A stretch of DNA of 57,697 nt from Vasconcelosia minhoensis LEGE 07310 (GCF_015207255.1 NZ_JADEXG010000029.1:1-57697), one strand, 5' to 3'; shown: positions 36,191-45,639, counted from the first letter of the stretch. Program-made: numbers and translations. The notes: generated by a model not told the origin, from the sequence alone.

Positions 36191-36406
36191 CAACCGGCAA
36201 GCTCGAATGGGCCATGCCCACTATAGGAGCCTATCAGGTTGTCGTTGGCGCTGTAGACTCCAAAGGGGTAGGCGCGGCCCAAGGCTTTACTCTGACCGTC
36301 CGCCAGAACCATGCGCCGGTCATCACCTCTACCGCCCCAGAGACCGCCATGCTGGGGACGACCTATCGCTACGACGTGCGGGCTACTGATGCTGATGGCG
36401 ATCGCA
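36191..36406 (+). repeat. Displaced 216-bp copy of an Ig-like segment of the giant gene
   Basis: It matches 29823-30038 at a constant offset of 6368 bp with about a dozen mismatches. The translated segment (PTIGAYQVVVGAVDSKGVGA onward) differs from the parent by one residue (His to Tyr); nearly all other changes are synonymous. The match ends at GCGATCGC plus A (36398-36406), right on a HIP1 octamer. It has no start and its frame is lost at 36407, so it is not a gene. Confidence 0.9.
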
Positions 36407-36437
36407 GCCTTCTATCCAAACTTTTAGAGCAGTTAGC

Positions 36438-37085
36438 CTACCGACTTCTGAGCCATTGCCGAAACTGCCTGATTACGCTATTCTCGCTCAGGGCTGTTTG
36501 CGCCTCTTGTTTAGGGAAGCGCAGTTCACGAACGTCGGTAATGACGATCGCGCTGAGCAGCGGTAGTGCAAGGCTGTGGTCACAAACACTGTAGTGGCCT
36601 TTGGACAAAGCATAGATGCTCAGAGAGCGGCCATCATAGCGCCAAATTTCTGGAATTCCTAAAGCGGTATAGATTGAAAATCGATCGAGTGAGCTGCTGG
36701 TGATGTCTACCTCTACCGCCAGGTCAGGCGGCGGGAAAAGGGCCAGGTCAATTTGTTCAACGTCTCGCACCCGGGCCTCGTTTTGGATGTAGTAGCACTG
36801 GTCTGGCTCTAGCCCTTTCTGTAGGTCTTCTCGGTCACAGGTGCGTGAGCCTAAGCTGCGGATCTCTAAATCGAGTCCTTCAGTTGCGGCTTCGATCAGG
36901 CGACCGAGTAGTTTCCGATAGCTTTCATGGGGGTCAAGGGGCATACGGATTTCGAGGCTACCGCGATCGTAGGTCAGCCGTATCGCAGGCTCGGCGCTAA
37001 AGTCTTTGAGCAAGGACTGATAGGTTTGCCAGCTGATGTTCTGGAGGACGACGCGGTCGGGGCTTTGGATGAGCGTAGCGGTCAT
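36438..37085 (-). CDS. Uma2-family (DUF820) putative nuclease
   Basis: This 215-residue protein belongs to the Uma2 family, expanded in cyanobacteria and related to PD-(D/E)XK nucleases. Visible marks are ISWQTYQSLLKDF near the start, RLTYDRGSLEIRMPLDPHE, DLAVEVDITSSSLDR (the family's catalytic-type Asp/Glu strand) and GIPEIWRYDGRSLSIYAL. Length is usual. Biological role is unknown for the family. It is transcribed toward the giant toxin locus and ends 32 bp from the displaced repeat, so it may have been moved next to the locus by the same rearrangement. Confidence 0.85.
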   Translation of the reverse strand: MTATLIQSPDRVVLQNISWQTYQSLLKDFSAEPAIRLTYDRGSLEIRMPLDPHESYRKLLGRLIEAATEGLDLEIRSLGSRTCDREDLQKGLEPDQCYYIQNEARVRDVEQIDLALFPPPDLAVEVDITSSSLDRFSIYTALGIPEIWRYDGRSLSIYALSKGHYSVCDHSLALPLLSAIVITDVRELRFPKQEAQTALSENSVIRQFRQWLRSR

Positions 37086-37267
37086 GACGTTTTCCAGAGG
37101 GGAGCTATGCCCAGTTTAAGCTACTCAAATTTATAGCCGCACTTTCATCTACGAATTTCCCAATCCAACAAAAAAGTTAGGTGAAATTGCATAGCCATCT
37201 TACTGCTGACGGGGAACTCTAAAGCCGGGCAACCCAATGGCTAACGTCCCTTCACCTGCGCACGACC

Positions 37268-38023
37268 ATGATTCCAGTCCTGCAAGTTGGCGATCGCACC
37301 TTGACCACCACAGACCTGCTGCCGCTGCTGATTCGCTACCAGCTGCTGCCGCAGTTCTGCCGGGAAGTGCTGATTGACCAGGCGATCGCAGCAGTCGAAT
37401 GCAGCGCCGACGAAACCGAGCAGGCCCTGCAAGTCTTTGATGTAGACAACCAGATTACTGACGCCGCCACCCGGCAGGACTGGCTGATGCGTCACAGCAT
37501 GACGCCAGAGACACTAACCGACCTGGTCACCCGGCCCCTGTGCATTGAGAAATTCAAGCACCAGAGCTGGGGCAACAAACTGGAAGCCTACTTCCTCACC
37601 CGTAAAGCGCAGTTCGACCAGGTCGTCTACTCCCTGATTCGCAATACCGACCCCGGCATCATCCAGGAACTCTACTTTCGGATTAGGGCAGGCGAAGGCA
37701 CCTTTGCCGAGCTGGCTCAGCAATATTCCCAAGGGCCAGAAAGCGAAACCGAAGGTCGGCTCGGCCCCGTGCCCCTGACCCAGCCGCATCCCACCCTGGC
37801 CGCACAGCTGGCCAAAAATAAGCCAGGCTATCTATTCCCACCCACTCGCCTGGGGGAATGGTACGTCATCATCCGGTTGGAAAAACTGATTCCCGCTCAG
37901 CTCGACGAGCCCACCCGGCAAAAGCTGCTCGACGAACTCTTTGAAACCTGGCTGCAAGAGCGCCTGAGCCAGCCCCAACCGCTACCCGCCTCACCTGTCC
38001 CGCTCGCGGTGGCCTCGGTATGA
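37268..38023 (+). CDS. Parvulin-type peptidylprolyl isomerase of a type I secretion operon
   Basis: This 251-residue foldase has an N-terminal SurA-like helical part (LLIRYQLLPQFCREVLIDQAI) and a rotamase domain at about 120-215 (RIRAGEGTFAELAQQYSQGP, GRLGPVPLTQPHP). No signal peptide is visible, so it probably acts in the cytoplasm on the export substrate. Its TGA overlaps the next ATG (ATGA, 38020-38023), showing tight coupling to the ABC transporter gene. In cyanobacteria such parvulin/ABC/HlyD trios often lie beside giant repeat proteins. The start has no strong ribosome binding site. A role in keeping the giant toxin export-competent is inferred. Confidence 0.85.
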   Translation: MIPVLQVGDRTLTTTDLLPLLIRYQLLPQFCREVLIDQAIAAVECSADETEQALQVFDVDNQITDAATRQDWLMRHSMTPETLTDLVTRPLCIEKFKHQSWGNKLEAYFLTRKAQFDQVVYSLIRNTDPGIIQELYFRIRAGEGTFAELAQQYSQGPESETEGRLGPVPLTQPHPTLAAQLAKNKPGYLFPPTRLGEWYVIIRLEKLIPAQLDEPTRQKLLDELFETWLQERLSQPQPLPASPVPLAVASV

Positions 38024-40983
38024 CAACGGCGACGACCCCCATCTACGACTTTCTTGCCACTACCCCGCCCTTCGACCGGCTCTCTCCCGAAAGGCTTGGG
38101 CAGCTGGCGAGCCGAGTCAATCTGCTGCGCTACCGGATGGGGCAGGCCATCGTCATGCGCGAAACCCTGCCCGCCCAGGTCTCCATCCTCTACGAAGGCC
38201 AGGCCCGGCTGCTGGGCTACTCGGCCCAGTCCTGCCTACCCGAAAACTTGCAGCTGCTGCGGCCCGGCGCGGTACTGGGCTGGGTCGGCCTGATTCGCGG
38301 CGTCGCCTGTGAAACCGCGATCGCGTCGGTCGAATCCGTCTGCCTCACCCTCACCGCCCGCGACTTTCGCACCCTGGTCCAGCAGGAACCCGACTTTGCC
38401 GAAGCCTTTCACCAGCGCTGCGACATCACCGAGCTCTACGAGCTGCTCGGAGCCGAAGTCGAGCGCCGAGCAATTGGCGAAATCGACTTACACCAGATTG
38501 CGTTTAAGCTCCTGCCCGAGGCCGCCATCCTTACCCTGCCCCAGGGCAAACAGCCGCTGAGTCAGCTCGACCCCAACCTGTTGTGGTTCCTCAGCGGCGG
38601 AAAGACCAATTTCCTGGTCGGCAGCCGCCTTGACCCAGACCCAGAAGCAGTACTCACAATCGAAAGTTCTTCCGCGCGACTGGTCGGGATTCGCCATACC
38701 GCCTTTGACCCCGAGAGCCGCTCCGATGAAACCGCGATCGCCGATACTCCATCGCTGGCCGCGAGCGACGCCATTCCCTACGCCCCGGAACGCCCCCCGG
38801 CCCTCGACGAAGACGACATTCCCACCCGCAAGGCCAAGTATCCCCATATCCACGGCAGAGGTCCGGTCGATACCGCCCTGGCCTGCTTTCAAATGCTCAG
38901 CCGCTACTGGCAGATGCCCTTCCGGCGGGACGTCCTGCGCCGGGCCTTAATTAATCAAAACCAGCGTAACGGCAGCCTGTCCCTCCAGTTTTGCGGCGCG
39001 ATCGCCGAGCTGATGGGCCTGACCTCCCAGCTGGCCACCGTGCCCGTCGAAGCCGTCAGCCGACTGCAAACCCCGATTATGCTGCAATGGCAGGGCAGCT
39101 TTGCGCTGCTGTACAAGGCCAGCGAAAAAGAGCTGGTGCTGGCCATCCCGGAACAGGGCATCCGGCGCATGAAGCCTGCCGCGTTTGTGGACAGCTGGGG
39201 TGAAGAGGGTGAAGTGCTGCTGCTCCAGCCGACCAAAGACACGCCCAAACAGAAATTTGGCCTCAGCTGGTTTGTGCCTTCGGTCGTTCGCCATCGCAAA
39301 GTCCTGATTGAGGTGCTGCTGGCCTCCTTTTTTGTGCAGCTGCTGACCCTGGCCAATCCCCTCCTGACCCAGACCATTATCGACAAGGTGATTGTCCAGA
39401 ACAGCGCCAGCACCCTCAATTTCCTGGGCACGCTGCTGATTGTAATGAGCGTCTTTGAGGCGCTGATCACTGGCCTGCGGACGATGCTGTTCGTCGATAC
39501 CACCAATCGGATCGACATGGCCCTGGGCAGTGAGGTGATCGATCACCTGCTGCGGCTGCCGCTGCGCTACTTCGAGAAGCGCCCGGTAGGGGAACTCTCT
39601 ACCCGCGTCAACGAGCTGGAGAACATTCGCCAGTTCCTCACCGGCACCGCCCTGACCGTTGTTCTGGATGCCGTCTTCTCCGTCATCTACATCGCAGTCA
39701 TGCTGATGTACAGCGTCCTGCTCACCGTCGTGGCGCTGGCCACCGTGCCGCTGTTCGCCCTGCTGACGCTGACCGTTGCCCCCGTCATCCGCCAGCAGGC
39801 CCGGATTAAGGCCGAGCGCAATGCCGAAACCCAGTCCTACCTGGTCGAAGTCGTCTCCGGCATTCAAACGGTCAAAGCCCAGAACATCGAGCTCAAGTCG
39901 CGCTGGCAGTGGCAGGACCGCTATGCCCGCTACGTCAGCGCCGGTTTCAAAACCGTCCTTACGTCAACGACGGCGGGCTCCCTCAGCAGCTTCCTCAACC
40001 AACTCTCTAGCCTGCTGCTGCTATGGGTGGGGGCCTACCTCGTCCTCCAGGGCAAGCTGACCCTGGGTCAGCTGATTGCCTTTCGGATCATTGCCAGCTA
40101 CACCACCAGCCCGCTGCTGCGGCTGATTCAGCTCTGGCAAAACTTTCAGGAAACGGCGCTCTCCCTAGAGCGGCTCAGCGATATTCTCGACACGCCCCAG
40201 GAGACTGAGGAAGCCGACCGCAAGAATATTCCCATGCCCGATATCCAGGGCAGCGTCAGGTATGAGAATGTTTGCTTTCGCTTCAGTCCCAATGGCCCCC
40301 GCCAGCTGGATGGGATTGATTTAGAAATTCCTAAGGGCCTGTTTGTCGGCGTGGTTGGTCAGAGCGGCGCGGGTAAGAGTACCTTGACCAAGCTGCTGCC
40401 ACGGCTCTACGACCTGGAATCGGGCCGCATTCTGATTGACGGCTACGACATTCACAAAGTCGAACTTTACTCCCTGCGACGGCAGATCGGTACGGTACTG
40501 CAAGACACGCTGCTGTTTGATACGACCGTCCAGGAAAACATTGCCCTAACCAACCCCGATGCGACCCCTGAAGAAATCGTCGAAGCGGCCAAAATTGCCT
40601 ATGCCCACGACTTTATCATGGACCTGCCTAACGGCTATAACAGCCGGGTGGGAGAGCGGGGGGCAGCGCTATCCGGCGGCCAGCGGCAGCGAATCGCGAT
40701 CGCCCGCACCGTCCTGCAAAATCCTCGTTTACTGATCCTAGATGAAGCCACCAGTGCTCTAGACCTGTTCAGCGAGCGGCAGGTCTGTACTAATCTCATG
40801 GCCGCTTTCAGGGGCCGAAACGTCTTCTTTATCACCCATCGCCTCGCCACGATCCGCAATGCCGACCGGATCTTGATGATGGACAAAGGCAGCATCGCCG
40901 AGCAGGGCACCCACGAGGAGCTGATGGCGATGCAGGGGCTGTACTACTGCCTCTACCAGCAGCAGGAAGCCAGCGGAGAATAA
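38020..40983 (+). CDS. Type I secretion ABC transporter (HlyB-like) with cNMP-binding and C39-like domains
   Basis: This 987-residue exporter combines three parts. Residues ~5-135 resemble a cyclic-nucleotide-binding domain (LYEGQARLLGY, LRPGAVLGWVGL). Residues ~275-410 are C39-peptidase-like, but the catalytic Cys position reads PVDTALACF (Thr at residue 285), so it is probably a non-cleaving substrate-binding domain as in HlyB. Then come six membrane helices (~430-720) and the ATPase: Walker A GQSGAGKST (780), LSGGQRQRIAIAR (884) and LLILDEATSALD (~905). It should form an inner-membrane channel with the HlyD protein encoded next. The outer-membrane partner (TolC-like) is not in the window. 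Confidence 0.92.
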   Translation: MTTATTPIYDFLATTPPFDRLSPERLGQLASRVNLLRYRMGQAIVMRETLPAQVSILYEGQARLLGYSAQSCLPENLQLLRPGAVLGWVGLIRGVACETAIASVESVCLTLTARDFRTLVQQEPDFAEAFHQRCDITELYELLGAEVERRAIGEIDLHQIAFKLLPEAAILTLPQGKQPLSQLDPNLLWFLSGGKTNFLVGSRLDPDPEAVLTIESSSARLVGIRHTAFDPESRSDETAIADTPSLAASDAIPYAPERPPALDEDDIPTRKAKYPHIHGRGPVDTALACFQMLSRYWQMPFRRDVLRRALINQNQRNGSLSLQFCGAIAELMGLTSQLATVPVEAVSRLQTPIMLQWQGSFALLYKASEKELVLAIPEQGIRRMKPAAFVDSWGEEGEVLLLQPTKDTPKQKFGLSWFVPSVVRHRKVLIEVLLASFFVQLLTLANPLLTQTIIDKVIVQNSASTLNFLGTLLIVMSVFEALITGLRTMLFVDTTNRIDMALGSEVIDHLLRLPLRYFEKRPVGELSTRVNELENIRQFLTGTALTVVLDAVFSVIYIAVMLMYSVLLTVVALATVPLFALLTLTVAPVIRQQARIKAERNAETQSYLVEVVSGIQTVKAQNIELKSRWQWQDRYARYVSAGFKTVLTSTTAGSLSSFLNQLSSLLLLWVGAYLVLQGKLTLGQLIAFRIIASYTTSPLLRLIQLWQNFQETALSLERLSDILDTPQETEEADRKNIPMPDIQGSVRYENVCFRFSPNGPRQLDGIDLEIPKGLFVGVVGQSGAGKSTLTKLLPRLYDLESGRILIDGYDIHKVELYSLRRQIGTVLQDTLLFDTTVQENIALTNPDATPEEIVEAAKIAYAHDFIMDLPNGYNSRVGERGAALSGGQRQRIAIARTVLQNPRLLILDEATSALDLFSERQVCTNLMAAFRGRNVFFITHRLATIRNADRILMMDKGSIAEQGTHEELMAMQGLYYCLYQQQEASGE

Positions 40984-41012
40984 GCTGTGTTGAAGCCAGG
41001 GAAGGAACTCGC

Positions 41013-42560
41013 ATGACATTAACCGGTGGACATTACGAAGCCAATGGGCATAAGCCCGCCGACGTCCCTCAGGCCGCTCTAGAACCAGAAGCCGCTCCCG
41101 CCGCCCAGCCTAAGCGGCCTCCCAAGGCTGAAAAATTTGAGCATCCTTTGATGATGCAGCAGTCTCCTTTCTGGTCACGCACCATCCTCTGGTCTCTGAT
41201 GGCGGCAGTCACCGCGGCCCTGACCTGGGCCTGCACTGCCCAGATTGAAGAAGCGATTCCAGCCCAGGGCAAGCTTGAGCCCCAGGGCACGGTCAAGCGA
41301 ATCCAAAGCCCGGTTAACGGCGTCGTGAAAGAGGTCTTTGTCAAAGAAGGCCAGCAGGTCGAACCGGGAGACCTGCTGCTCCAGATCGATCCCACGACAG
41401 CGCAGGCCCAGCTGGCTTCGCTCCAGCAGATTCGGCTAGCGCTCACGCAGGAAAATCAGTTTTACCAGGCCCAGATGCAGGGGAACGCGATCGCCGCAGT
41501 CGCCGTAGAGATCCCATCCCAGTTTCTAACGCTGACTCAGAACCGAGCTGAGCTGGTCGCAGAAAATCAGCTCTTTCGGACTCAGCTAAAGGGTTCAACT
41601 GCCGGGATGGCCCTAAGCCCCCTCCAAGCAGAGCGATTGCAGTTTAGCCAGGCAGAATCTGAAACTCGCGCGACGGCGGCTCGCCTGGAAGCCGACCAGG
41701 CAGAGCGGCAGCTAGCACAAACTCAGGCCAAGCTAGCCAGCGCCAGAAATACCCTGGCGTTAAATCAAAGCATTCTCCGCGAGGTCGATCCGCTCGCCCA
41801 GGCCGGAGCGATCTCTCGGATTCAATATCTCAAGCAGCAGCAGGAAGTCGAAATGAATCAGTCTGAGGTCAATCAGCTGATTGAAGAAGCAGCCCGCCTG
41901 CGGCTGTCTATCACTGAAGCTAATACCAAGGTCGAAAACGTCTGGGCGACCGACCGCAAAGATCTCTCCACCCGGATGGCCCAAAATGACCAGAGCGTTG
42001 CCGAGATCGATAGTCAGCTCAGCAAGGCAATCGTTGAGAATAACAAGCGAATGGCCGAAATCGACAGCCAGATTAGCCAGGCCCAGCAGACATTGACCTA
42101 CGGTGACCTGCGGGCCACGACTGCCGGTACCGTGTTTGAGCTTAAGGCAACCTCGCCAGGTTTTGTTGTCAATACCACTGAACCCGTCCTGGAAATCGTG
42201 CCCAACGAGGCGCTGGTGGCCAAAATTTCTATCACCAATCAGGATATCGGCTTTGTTGAAGCAGGAATGGCGGTTGACGTTAGGATTGACTCGTTCCCTT
42301 TCAGCGAATTTGGCGATATTGAAGGTAAGCTCGTATGGATTGGCTCTGATGCGCTGCCGCCAACCCAAATCCAGCCGCTCTATACCTTCCCGGCTAAAAT
42401 TGAAATAGACCAGCAGTCGCTCAGGGTCAAAGGACGAGAGATCCAGCTCCAGTCGGGCATGTCCGTCAGTGTCAACATCAAGGTCAGAGAGCGTAGAGCC
42501 ATTACCATCTTCACCAGCCAGTTCACTAAAATGGGCGATCGGCTGCAGCAGGTGCGGTAG
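41013..42560 (+). CDS. HlyD-family membrane fusion protein of type I secretion
   Basis: This 515-residue adaptor links the ABC transporter to an outer-membrane channel. It has a cytoplasmic Pro/Ala-rich N-terminus, one membrane helix (ILWSLMAAVTAALTWAC, ~60-80), a lipoyl half-motif (IQSPVNGVVKEVFVKEGQ, ~100), long coiled-coil hairpins (~140-370), the second lipoyl half (LRATTAGTVFELKA), and the C-terminal barrel. AGGGAAGGAA precedes the ATG, 29 nt after the transporter stop, so it belongs to the same operon. Length is typical for cyanobacterial HlyD. Confidence 0.92.
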   Translation: MTLTGGHYEANGHKPADVPQAALEPEAAPAAQPKRPPKAEKFEHPLMMQQSPFWSRTILWSLMAAVTAALTWACTAQIEEAIPAQGKLEPQGTVKRIQSPVNGVVKEVFVKEGQQVEPGDLLLQIDPTTAQAQLASLQQIRLALTQENQFYQAQMQGNAIAAVAVEIPSQFLTLTQNRAELVAENQLFRTQLKGSTAGMALSPLQAERLQFSQAESETRATAARLEADQAERQLAQTQAKLASARNTLALNQSILREVDPLAQAGAISRIQYLKQQQEVEMNQSEVNQLIEEAARLRLSITEANTKVENVWATDRKDLSTRMAQNDQSVAEIDSQLSKAIVENNKRMAEIDSQISQAQQTLTYGDLRATTAGTVFELKATSPGFVVNTTEPVLEIVPNEALVAKISITNQDIGFVEAGMAVDVRIDSFPFSEFGDIEGKLVWIGSDALPPTQIQPLYTFPAKIEIDQQSLRVKGREIQLQSGMSVSVNIKVRERRAITIFTSQFTKMGDRLQQVR

Positions 42561-42584
42561 CACCTTATTTTAAAATCGCGGTGA

Positions 42585-42800
42585 ATGAGTATGAACCTCG
42601 TTACAGCTACTGATCTCACCCAACGGGCCGAGTGTAAAGACGCTGAGGCCAAACTTCCCCAACTTGTCCGACGTTTGATTGCCGCAACGACTAGCGGGTT
42701 TTCTCGTATCTCCATCCGCGCTGGTGAGGGCGTTGCCTTGGCTGGATGGGACGACATCACCGATGCTGAGCATTCATCAACGTTTGTTCCCCAAGGGACT
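42585..42800 (+). pseudogene. Truncated N-terminus of a larger unknown protein
   Basis: MNLVTATDLTQRAECKDAEA, KLPQLVRRLIAATTSG and SIRAGEGVALAGWDDITDAE form a start I recognise only as the opening of large, mobile, probably NTPase- or nuclease-containing cyanobacterial proteins (pattern: AEAKLP.LVRRLI...EG...GWD). Similarity ends at about FVPQG (42.80 kb); the last ~17 residues are the antisense of the adjacent gene fragment. The open frame continues to 42848. It is a broken gene end fused tail to tail to the next entry. Confidence 0.5.
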
Positions 42801-42804
42801 TATT

Positions 42805-42945
42805 TTGACTGCCAAAGGTCAGCGCCTGGCGGTCTTCTCCAAACGTAACCAGCTGCAACCCTAGCGCCTCGGTATAAAAGCGGATGGTCGCATCCAGATC
42901 GCGAACGGTTAAAACAATATGGTCAAGGCTCGCAACAGCAATCAT
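42805..42945 (-). pseudogene. Truncated N-terminus of a VOC/glyoxalase-like protein
   Basis: The start MIAVASLDHIVLTVRDLDAT, then IRFYTEALGLQLVTF and a FGSQ end, are the first half of a vicinal-oxygen-chelate (glyoxalase-like) protein. The usual continuation (QKINLH) is missing: after FGSQ the reading runs into the opposite fragment and stops at 42757. With only about 47 native residues it cannot fold as a complete enzyme. The metal-ligand His is in LDHIVL. Confidence 0.65.
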
Positions 42946-42999
42946 GAGGATTCCTATTGACCGTAGTTCCCTAGCAACAGAACTGAGAACGGGCTAGAA

Positions 43000-45639
43000 C
43001 TACTTGTCTTCATTGACTGGGAAGCGGTTGACTAGGAAAGCGGCCTGGCGAGCGTTGGTTTTGATCTCGTCTGAGAGGTGAGGGATGTGGACCGTCTGGG
43101 AGAGCACGTCCAGGGTGCGGCGGAGAACCCTGACGATGTCGCCCTCGTCCAGGCTGGTGTTGTCGCAGAGCTCGGTCCAGTCCGTACCCAGCGCCCACTG
43201 TTCGACCAGAGCAATCGTCTGCTCCTCCAGCCAAACCGGCACCATCACTTCCTGACGGCGCTGCTGCTGAAAGATCTGACGGCGCAGGCCGCGAATGCCG
43301 TTTAGGGCAGTTTCGACCGGCGGCGAAGAGCGGTAGCGCACCCAGGTATCGGGGCGGCTCGACTCGCTGACGATCGCGGCTACCGCAGCGGCAAACTGCT
43401 GCGGTTCCAGCCCGTCAAATTCGCCCGAAGCCAGCACCAGTCCCAGCCATAGTTCATTATCGCCGCGAATTGCGGCGGCCAGTTCCCCCAGCTCGGTCGG
43501 CACGTTGTTCTCTAAACAGCCAAAATGCTCCAGCACCCGCATTAGGCTGACAAACTCCTGCCAGTAGCGCTGGGATAGCGCCTGATATTTTCGGGTGCGA
43601 TCGCGCACTTCCGCTTCCATCTGGCCCAGCTGCCGCTGCTGCTTCAGCAGCTTTCTCGGATTCTCGACCTGGCTGACCGGATGAGCTGCCAGCTGCTCGG
43701 CTACCGCTTCCACCTCGGCCTGCTGCGCCTTCAGCTCCGGTGCGAGCGCTTCTAGGGGCGGCATCTGGGGGATTTGAGCGGCGATTTCAGCCGTCTGCTC
43801 GTCGCCCGGCTTGGATTTACCTAGCTTCGGCTCCAGCCCCTTGGGCGGCTCTAAATCGTCCACCGCCGCTAAACGGGGCAGGTCGCTATGCTTGATCAGC
43901 GCCTCACCCACCGCGCTGACGTACCAGCGGTTGTCCTGCCCTAGACAAACCAGGTAGGGAAACTGGCCAGAGCTCGGCACCTTACTCACCAGCACGGCGG
44001 GCAGCAGCTCGTCTTGCTGCTTCAGCCGCAGGGAGAACAGCGTGCCGGTGACGGCAAAGGACACCGCCATGCTGTCAGTATTGGAGATCGCGTCTATGGC
44101 CTGCTGCTGGAGCGTCTTAAGCAGCCGTTTGGCTTCCTTGAGCCGCCCCCGCAGCTTTTCATAGGCCGAGATCGCAGCCTCATCGATCCAGGCCAGCTGG
44201 TCCCGGGTCACCTCGATTTGGGTCTTGAGGTCGCGGATCGCCTGCCGCTGCGGCGTCAGGTGCAGCGTCGCCAGGTACTGACCAAAGCTTTTCTCAATTA
44301 GCACCCGGGCGTCTTCGAGCGTATGGGTTTGCAGCAGGTTGAGCACCATGCCGTAGCTGGGCGTAAACTGGCTGACCAGCGGGTCGGGGCTAGCCATCGC
44401 CAGATGAGCCGCTTCGTGCGCCCCTTCAAAGGGCGACTCTACCGTCACCACATGCCCCTGCGGATCCATCCCGCGCCGCCCGGCCCGGCCCGACATTTGC
44501 AGAAACTCCGAGGCGTGCAGCAGCCGGTGGCCGCTGTCGGTACGCTTCGACAGGCTGGAGATTACCGTCGTCCGAGCCGGCATATTAATCCCCGCCGCCA
44601 GGGTTTCAGTTGCAAAGACAACTTTAATCAGTCCGGCCTGAAACAGCTCCTCCACCAGGCTCTTCCAGGCCGGTAGAATGCCCGCATGGTGGGCCGCAAT
44701 TCCCCGATAGAGCGGCTCTAGCTGCCCCGTCCGCACCGCCTCGGGATTGCGGTCGAGGAAGCTGTCAATCCGCCGCTTCAGCAGCTCCACCTCCGCCGGG
44801 TTGACCAGCTTTAGCGAGGCGACATCTTTGACAGCGCGATCGCATCCCTTACGGCTAAAGATAAAGTAGATGGCGGGCAGCATATCGAGCTGCTGCAAGT
44901 TGCTGACGATGGTCGGCAGGCTGGGAGCCCCGACCTGCTTCTTCTGGCCCCGCTGCCGTCGGGGCGGCTTGCGGCGCTGCTTCAGCCGAGGGTGAATGGC
45001 GGTCTTCGGCTCATTCAGCAGCGGAAAGATACCCTTGGCCGTGGCGAAGTGAAAATTCAGCGGCACCGGCCGAAAGTCAGAATAGATCAGCGTCGTCGGG
45101 CCGTGGACTTCGTGAATCCAGTCGGTCAGCTGGTCGCCGTTGGCCACCGTCGCCGACAGCCCCACCAGCTGAATCTCCGGTGGGCAGTAGATTACCGACT
45201 CTTCCCAAACCGTACCCCGCTGGCGGTCGTTCATATAGTGGCATTCGTCCAGCACCACCGCCTGCACCTGGCGCAGCGACGTCCCCACCTCGCCAATCGA
45301 GGTGCCGTAGAGCATATTCCGAAAAATTTCCGTGGTCATCACCACGATTGGCGCATCCCGGTTGACCGACGTATCGCCAGTCAGCAGCCCCACCTGCTGA
45401 TCGCCAAAAGCCTCCCGAAAGTCTCGCAGCTTCTGGTTCGACAATGCCTTCAGCGGCGTCGTGTAAAATACCCGCTTACCCAAGCTCAGCGCCCGGTGGA
45501 TGGCATATTCCCCAATCAGCGTCTTCCCTGACCCGGTTGGTGCGCAGACGACGACGGACTCGCCCTGGTTGAGAGCCGCGATCGCGTCAAGCTGAAAGTC
45601 ATCAAGCTTAAACGGAAATAGGTTTTCAGGCGCTAGCAC
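43000..45639 (-). CDS. Ski2/Mtr4-like DEAD/DEAH-box RNA helicase
   Basis: This 879-residue superfamily 2 helicase has all main motifs: Q-like FKLDDFQLDAIAAL, Walker A CAPTGSGKT, TTPLKALSNQK (Ia), DECHYM (II), SATVAN (III), then FATETLAAGINMPARTTV and MSGRAGRRGMDPQGHV (V-VI). A long C-terminal region with a coiled coil (QQAEVEAVAEQLAAH, LLKQQRQLGQMEAEVRD) and a DSHCT-like end follow. Cyanobacteria typically carry one such Ski2-like protein, thought to act in RNA metabolism. The start is a GTG at 45637-45639. It stands alone on the minus strand, with host-like GC content. Confidence 0.9.
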   Translation of the reverse strand: MLAPENLFPFKLDDFQLDAIAALNQGESVVVCAPTGSGKTLIGEYAIHRALSLGKRVFYTTPLKALSNQKLRDFREAFGDQQVGLLTGDTSVNRDAPIVVMTTEIFRNMLYGTSIGEVGTSLRQVQAVVLDECHYMNDRQRGTVWEESVIYCPPEIQLVGLSATVANGDQLTDWIHEVHGPTTLIYSDFRPVPLNFHFATAKGIFPLLNEPKTAIHPRLKQRRKPPRRQRGQKKQVGAPSLPTIVSNLQQLDMLPAIYFIFSRKGCDRAVKDVASLKLVNPAEVELLKRRIDSFLDRNPEAVRTGQLEPLYRGIAAHHAGILPAWKSLVEELFQAGLIKVVFATETLAAGINMPARTTVISSLSKRTDSGHRLLHASEFLQMSGRAGRRGMDPQGHVVTVESPFEGAHEAAHLAMASPDPLVSQFTPSYGMVLNLLQTHTLEDARVLIEKSFGQYLATLHLTPQRQAIRDLKTQIEVTRDQLAWIDEAAISAYEKLRGRLKEAKRLLKTLQQQAIDAISNTDSMAVSFAVTGTLFSLRLKQQDELLPAVLVSKVPSSGQFPYLVCLGQDNRWYVSAVGEALIKHSDLPRLAAVDDLEPPKGLEPKLGKSKPGDEQTAEIAAQIPQMPPLEALAPELKAQQAEVEAVAEQLAAHPVSQVENPRKLLKQQRQLGQMEAEVRDRTRKYQALSQRYWQEFVSLMRVLEHFGCLENNVPTELGELAAAIRGDNELWLGLVLASGEFDGLEPQQFAAAVAAIVSESSRPDTWVRYRSSPPVETALNGIRGLRRQIFQQQRRQEVMVPVWLEEQTIALVEQWALGTDWTELCDNTSLDEGDIVRVLRRTLDVLSQTVHIPHLSDEIKTNARQAAFLVNRFPVNEDK

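Noticed and set aside
36191-36406. RHS orphan toxin tip
   Set aside because: The duplicated segment comes from Ig-like repeats about 4.7 kb upstream of the tip, contains no RHS core or toxin, and ends at a HIP1 site.
38947-39867. Long minus-strand open frame of 306 codons inside the ABC transporter gene
   Set aside because: Antisense shadow of a strongly conserved gene; Gln/Gly/His-rich with no domain.
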